This document shows positions 6,501-8,068 of a stretch of DNA of 8,068 nt, piece after piece. This DNA is from JAGUYA01 sp043802425. Lineage in GTDB: Bacteria; Omnitrophota; Gorgyraeia; Gygaellales; Profunditerraquicolaceae. Position numbers and translations under genes: made by a program. The notes beneath the pieces were generated by a model, which worked only from the letters and a program-made list of their open reading frames with translations, ran no database searches and had not been told where the DNA came from. Position 1 is the first letter of the stretch. Each line of letters begins with the position of its first letter. Where the stretch lies: positions 1 through 8,068 of the forward strand of contig JAZDLA010000010.1 in the NCBI GenBank assembly GCA_043802425.1. The letters are read 5' to 3'.

Positions 6501-6529
6501 ATTATATCTATACTCTTTTTTTATCACAA
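6501..6529 (-). promoter_or_regulatory. Candidate promoter P2, overlapping P1
   Basis: A consensus -10 TATAAT (6506-6501) lies 17 bp behind TTGTGA (6529-6524), a 4/6 match to the -35 consensus. TTGTGA also overlaps the extended -10 of P1 and equals a Rex operator half-site. The start would be near 6494. Either or both promoters could serve the leader. Confidence 0.5.
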
Positions 6530-6546
6530 CATCTTGTTCTTGTCAA
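6518..6546 (-). promoter_or_regulatory. Candidate promoter P1 of the ATP-grasp-kamA operon
   Basis: A perfect -35 TTGACA (6546-6541) is followed after 17 bp by TAAAAA (6523-6518), with a TGA directly in front as an extended -10 (TGn). Two A-tracts just upstream (6547-6566 on the complementary strand read as T-tracts) resemble an UP element. The start would be near 6511. Confidence 0.6.
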
Positions 6547-6611
6547 GTATTTTTTGTTTTTTGGTGAATTTGATTAATCTTGATTTGTCGACGAGAAATG
6601 ACAAAAAATAG

Positions 6612-7241
6612 CTAAATTAAAGAAGATAAGAAGTGGGTTAGATTAATTAATTCTGTGGAGAGGTCTACATTGCGTAGTTTGATGCTCCTGGGGACATTTA
6701 ATTTTATCGGCGCGAAATTCAAAATCGCCCTTATCCCTGCCTTAATCAGCTTGTCAGCCATTTCCTGGGCAGTGGTTTGCGGAACGGCGATAATGGCTAT
6801 ATCTACATTTAACTTCTTTACCACCGGGCTTATATTTTTTGGGCTGTATACCCTCACCCCCTGAATAGTTCTGCCGATCTTTTTGACATTATTATCAAAT
6901 ATAGCAACGATATCCAGATGTATTTGCCTAAAACCCCGATATGAAAAAAGCGCAGAACCTAAATTACCCATTCCGCAAAGACACAACCTCCACTTCCTCC
7001 TTAACCCCAGTATCTGATGAATATTATCTTTTAATTCCTCTATCCGGTAGCCTAGCCCTCTCTCGCCAAACTTACCAAAATAAGAGAGGTCTTTCCTGAT
7101 CTGGTGCGGACTTATATCCAAAGACCTGGCCAGCTCTTCGGAATTAACCGTAGACTTAGTACCCTTATCTTTTATATAATCTTCCAAAAACCGTAAATAT
7201 ATAGCTAACCTACTTATGGATATATCAGGGGGTCGCTTCAT
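6612..7241 (-). CDS. rex: Redox-sensing transcriptional repressor Rex
   Basis: Rex binds operators when NADH/NAD+ is low and releases them when NADH rises, controlling fermentation and respiration genes. The 209-residue protein has the usual length. The N-terminal winged helix (about 1-80) contains ISRLAIYLRFLEDY (9-22), SEELARSLDISPHQIRKDLSYFG (34-56, recognition helix) and GERGLGY (59-65). The Rossmann domain starts with CGMGNLGSAL (89-98) and has the acidic residue D116 in IVAIFDNN, typical of NAD(H) over NADP(H). It continues with IIAVPQTTAQEMADKL and ends in NFAPIKLNVP (175-184) and NVDLSTELINLTHFL (191-205). ATG at 7241 has only a weak ribosome-binding site (GAG, 8 nt). It follows the glycosyltransferase stop by 28 nt, so the two may share a transcript. 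The next operon starts 212 nt downstream with a TTGTGA half-site in its promoter. Confidence 0.95.
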   Translation of the reverse strand: MKRPPDISISRLAIYLRFLEDYIKDKGTKSTVNSEELARSLDISPHQIRKDLSYFGKFGERGLGYRIEELKDNIHQILGLRRKWRLCLCGMGNLGSALFSYRGFRQIHLDIVAIFDNNVKKIGRTIQGVRVYSPKNISPVVKKLNVDIAIIAVPQTTAQEMADKLIKAGIRAILNFAPIKLNVPRSIKLRNVDLSTELINLTHFLSSLI

Positions 7242-7269
7242 TCGGTAATCTCAAAAATTGCCTTTTAGT

Positions 7270-8068
7270 TTATCGTGGATTCATTTTTTTTGTTACAGAT
7301 TCTATAAAAGAATTTATCTCTTTTTCATAATTATTAAAAGAGAAAACAGGCGGGATCGTTATGTTGTTTTCGATAAAACGAGAGCGCCTTATTTTTTCAA
7401 TACTTTGCCTTAAGTTCTCCGGAGAAAGGGTTTCGCCTGCGTGAGAAAAAAAGGCATCAATTTCGTCTAATCCTCTTCTATGATAAAAAAGCACTCTTTT
7501 GCCAAAAATAAAGGCTTCTGCCATCGCTAACCCAAAAGGTTCCTCTCTTAAGAAAGGGAAAATACAAATATCAGTTAAACTGAGTATTTTATCGACATCG
7601 CCTCTAAAGCCCAACAAACGTACCCTATAGCCTAAATTCATTTTTCTGATAAAATATTCTATTTTTCTTTTATAAAGAATGTTTCTAAGATTACTTGGGG
7701 CAATGTCCCCGGCGATCAAGAACAAGACATCTTTTTCTTTGAGTATCTCTTGGGCCATTTCAAGTAATTCATACTGTCCTTTTTGGGGATGCATCCTAGA
7801 AATCATACTTATCACTATACATTTATCGGAGATATCGAACTCTTTTCTCGAAGCAGAATAATCGTATCTCTTATAAGCAAAATTATCCAATGCTTCATAG
7901 ATTACTTTTAAATTATTTTTTCTATATAAAGGAAATAAAGTAACTCTGATATTTTCGGACATACAGACTATCCCTTCAGAAGCAATGCTGGCTAAGCGCC
8001 CAATAATTTTATTCACGAAACTAAAAGAGAAAAACTCTCTCATATGCCATATGTGGTGTCGATTTGTA
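7270..8068 (-). CDS. Glycosyltransferase, GT4-like (group 1), N-terminus cut by window edge
   Basis: Transfers a sugar from a nucleotide-sugar donor to a cell-envelope glycan or similar acceptor; donor and acceptor unknown. The frame stays open to the right edge: eight codons upstream of the ATG at 8043 read TNRHHIWH, giving HHIWHMREFF, which resembles the internal [IV]H[IVM]RE stretch of GT4 N-domains. The ATG is therefore probably internal and the gene starts outside the window. Numbering from that Met: GIVCMSENIR (24-33) closes the N-domain, VIYEALDNF (47-55) is the linker, and ISMISRMHPQKGQYELLEMA (78-97) opens the GT-B C-domain. LIAGD (109-113), VRLLGFRGDV (141-150) and the E-x7-E donor site E168...E176 in EEPFGLAMAEAF follow. 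No membrane segment is evident in this part. Its position before rex gives no clue to the substrate. Confidence 0.88.
   Translation of the reverse strand, partial: TNRHHIWHMREFFSFSFVNKIIGRLASIASEGIVCMSENIRVTLFPLYRKNNLKVIYEALDNFAYKRYDYSASRKEFDISDKCIVISMISRMHPQKGQYELLEMAQEILKEKDVLFLIAGDIAPSNLRNILYKRKIEYFIRKMNLGYRVRLLGFRGDVDKILSLTDICIFPFLREEPFGLAMAEAFIFGKRVLFYHRRGLDEIDAFFSHAGETLSPENLRQSIEKIRRSRFIENNITIPPVFSFNNYEKEINSFIESVTKKMNPR

Noticed and set aside
6409..6546. Lysine riboswitch in the leader of the aminomutase operon
   Set aside because: The transcribed leader before the terminator is only about 100 nt and lacks the multi-helix architecture of the L-box (about 170 nt or more). Only a simple terminator hairpin is visible.
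6584..6605. TTTGTC...GACAAA dyad just after rex, considered as a rex terminator or operator
   Set aside because: The stem is only 6 bp, no T-run follows on the minus strand, and it does not match the Rex operator consensus.
1..8068. CRISPR array, tRNA, rRNA, insertion sequence or prophage genes
   Set aside because: No regularly spaced direct repeats, cloverleaf-like sequences, transposase or phage motifs were seen while reading either strand.

Overview
All eight genes in this window lie on the minus strand, so transcription runs from high to low coordinates. Gene density is high and no gene-free stretch exceeds 300 bases. The mix of genes (a Rex NAD(H) sensor, a KamA-type lysine aminomutase, an EF-G paralogue, a YchF-like protein without a G domain, purH) fits an uncultivated, probably anaerobic bacterium of moderate GC. 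The style resembles candidate phyla such as Omnitrophota, but that is an impression and not proof.

Region 1 (about 6612-8068) holds a family-4-type glycosyltransferase cut by the right window edge, followed 28 nt later by rex.

Region 2 (3229-6611) is the most interesting part. A 212-nt leader carries two overlapping sigma70-type promoters (TTGACA-17-TAAAAA with an extended -10, and TTGTGA-17-TATAAT), an orphan GGGAGG Shine-Dalgarno with a possible tiny leader ORF, and a perfect 10-bp intrinsic terminator ending only 9 nt before the first structural gene. Behind it come two paralogous ATP-grasp ligases of the D-Ala-D-Ala ligase fold and a lysine 2,3-aminomutase. They are joined at two zero-gap TAG|ATG junctions. 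This looks like a tightly coupled, attenuated operon that makes a beta-amino acid and ligates it to something. The product cannot be named from sequence.

Region 3 (1-3228) begins with a near-consensus promoter (TTGACC-17-TATAAT). It drives an EF-G-like translational GTPase, then a 233-residue protein that keeps the coiled coil and TGS domain of YchF but has lost the nucleotide-binding motifs, then purH, which is cut by the left edge. The 208-nt gap between the last two genes is almost filled by a 174-bp imperfect palindrome that can fold end to end into one long hairpin.

Gene families were identified by recognising motifs, without database searches. Promoter, attenuator and pathway proposals are inferences.
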